From C00003060 sp964502635 (lineage in GTDB: Bacteria; Desulfobacterota; Desulfobacteria; Desulfobacterales; C00003060), in the NCBI GenBank assembly GCA_964502635.1, contig CAZCXI010000143.1:1-5335 (forward strand): 5,335 nt of DNA, written 5' to 3'. The notes beneath the pieces are model-generated. The model saw nothing but the letters and a program-made list of their open reading frames with translations, was not told the origin of the DNA and made no database searches. Shown in pieces: positions 5,317-5,335 of this stretch (within the stretch, counting starts at the first letter, position 1; the number at the start of each line of letters is the position of its first letter). The position numbers and the translations under genes were made by a program.

Positions 5317-5335
5317 ATCTTCGACCGTAAGGAAC

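Overview
The window looks like chromosomal DNA of an anaerobic Deltaproteobacterium in the broad sense (Desulfobacterota, perhaps Desulfobacterales or a relative). This is an inference. It rests on the combination of a degenerate HsdR-N-like protein, a double zinc-ribbon protein, a CxxCxxCC protein and stand-alone GDP-mannose genes, plus middling base composition and AGGAGG-type ribosome binding sites. No rRNA, tRNA, CRISPR array, transposase or phage gene is visible.

Layout from left to right. (1) 13-561 (+) encodes a small HsdR N-terminal-like protein whose nuclease motif is degenerate. It converges, with only 8 bp between stop codons, on 570-1250 (-), an uncharacterised protein with zinc-ribbon cysteine pairs at both ends. 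(2) 1251-1557 is a 307-bp divergent intergenic region with a candidate promoter facing each way and a hairpin that would cover the ribosome binding site of the next gene. (3) 1558-2412 (+) encodes a YkgJ-type CxxCxxCC protein. Its last codons lie in four tandem heptamers GCTSAAR, and it converges on the next unit. (4) 2503-3934 (-) is a two-gene GDP-mannose unit. A short cupin of the type II phosphomannose isomerase family is followed, one base after its stop codon, by mannose-1-phosphate guanylyltransferase. Many bacteria fuse these two domains in one ManC-type protein, in the opposite order. (5) 3959-4149 is a striking 191-bp nested palindrome with no coding capacity, flanked by ATAA on both sides, ending 24 bp upstream of the cupin gene. 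It looks like a MITE-type element. (6) 4175-5128 (-) encodes an ADP-ribosylglycohydrolase-family protein with both metal-binding aspartate motifs intact. (7) The right edge holds a 10-bp perfect palindrome that resembles REP or IS200/IS605-type hairpin ends.

Functional links. The clear pathway unit is the cupin/guanylyltransferase pair: mannose-6-phosphate from fructose-6-phosphate, then, after a mutase not present here, mannose-1-phosphate to GDP-mannose for surface polysaccharide or glycolipid. The other genes are single-gene units with no obvious shared pathway. I found no convincing new multi-gene system. The most unusual material is the non-coding palindromic DNA and the split, order-reversed GDP-mannose gene pair.
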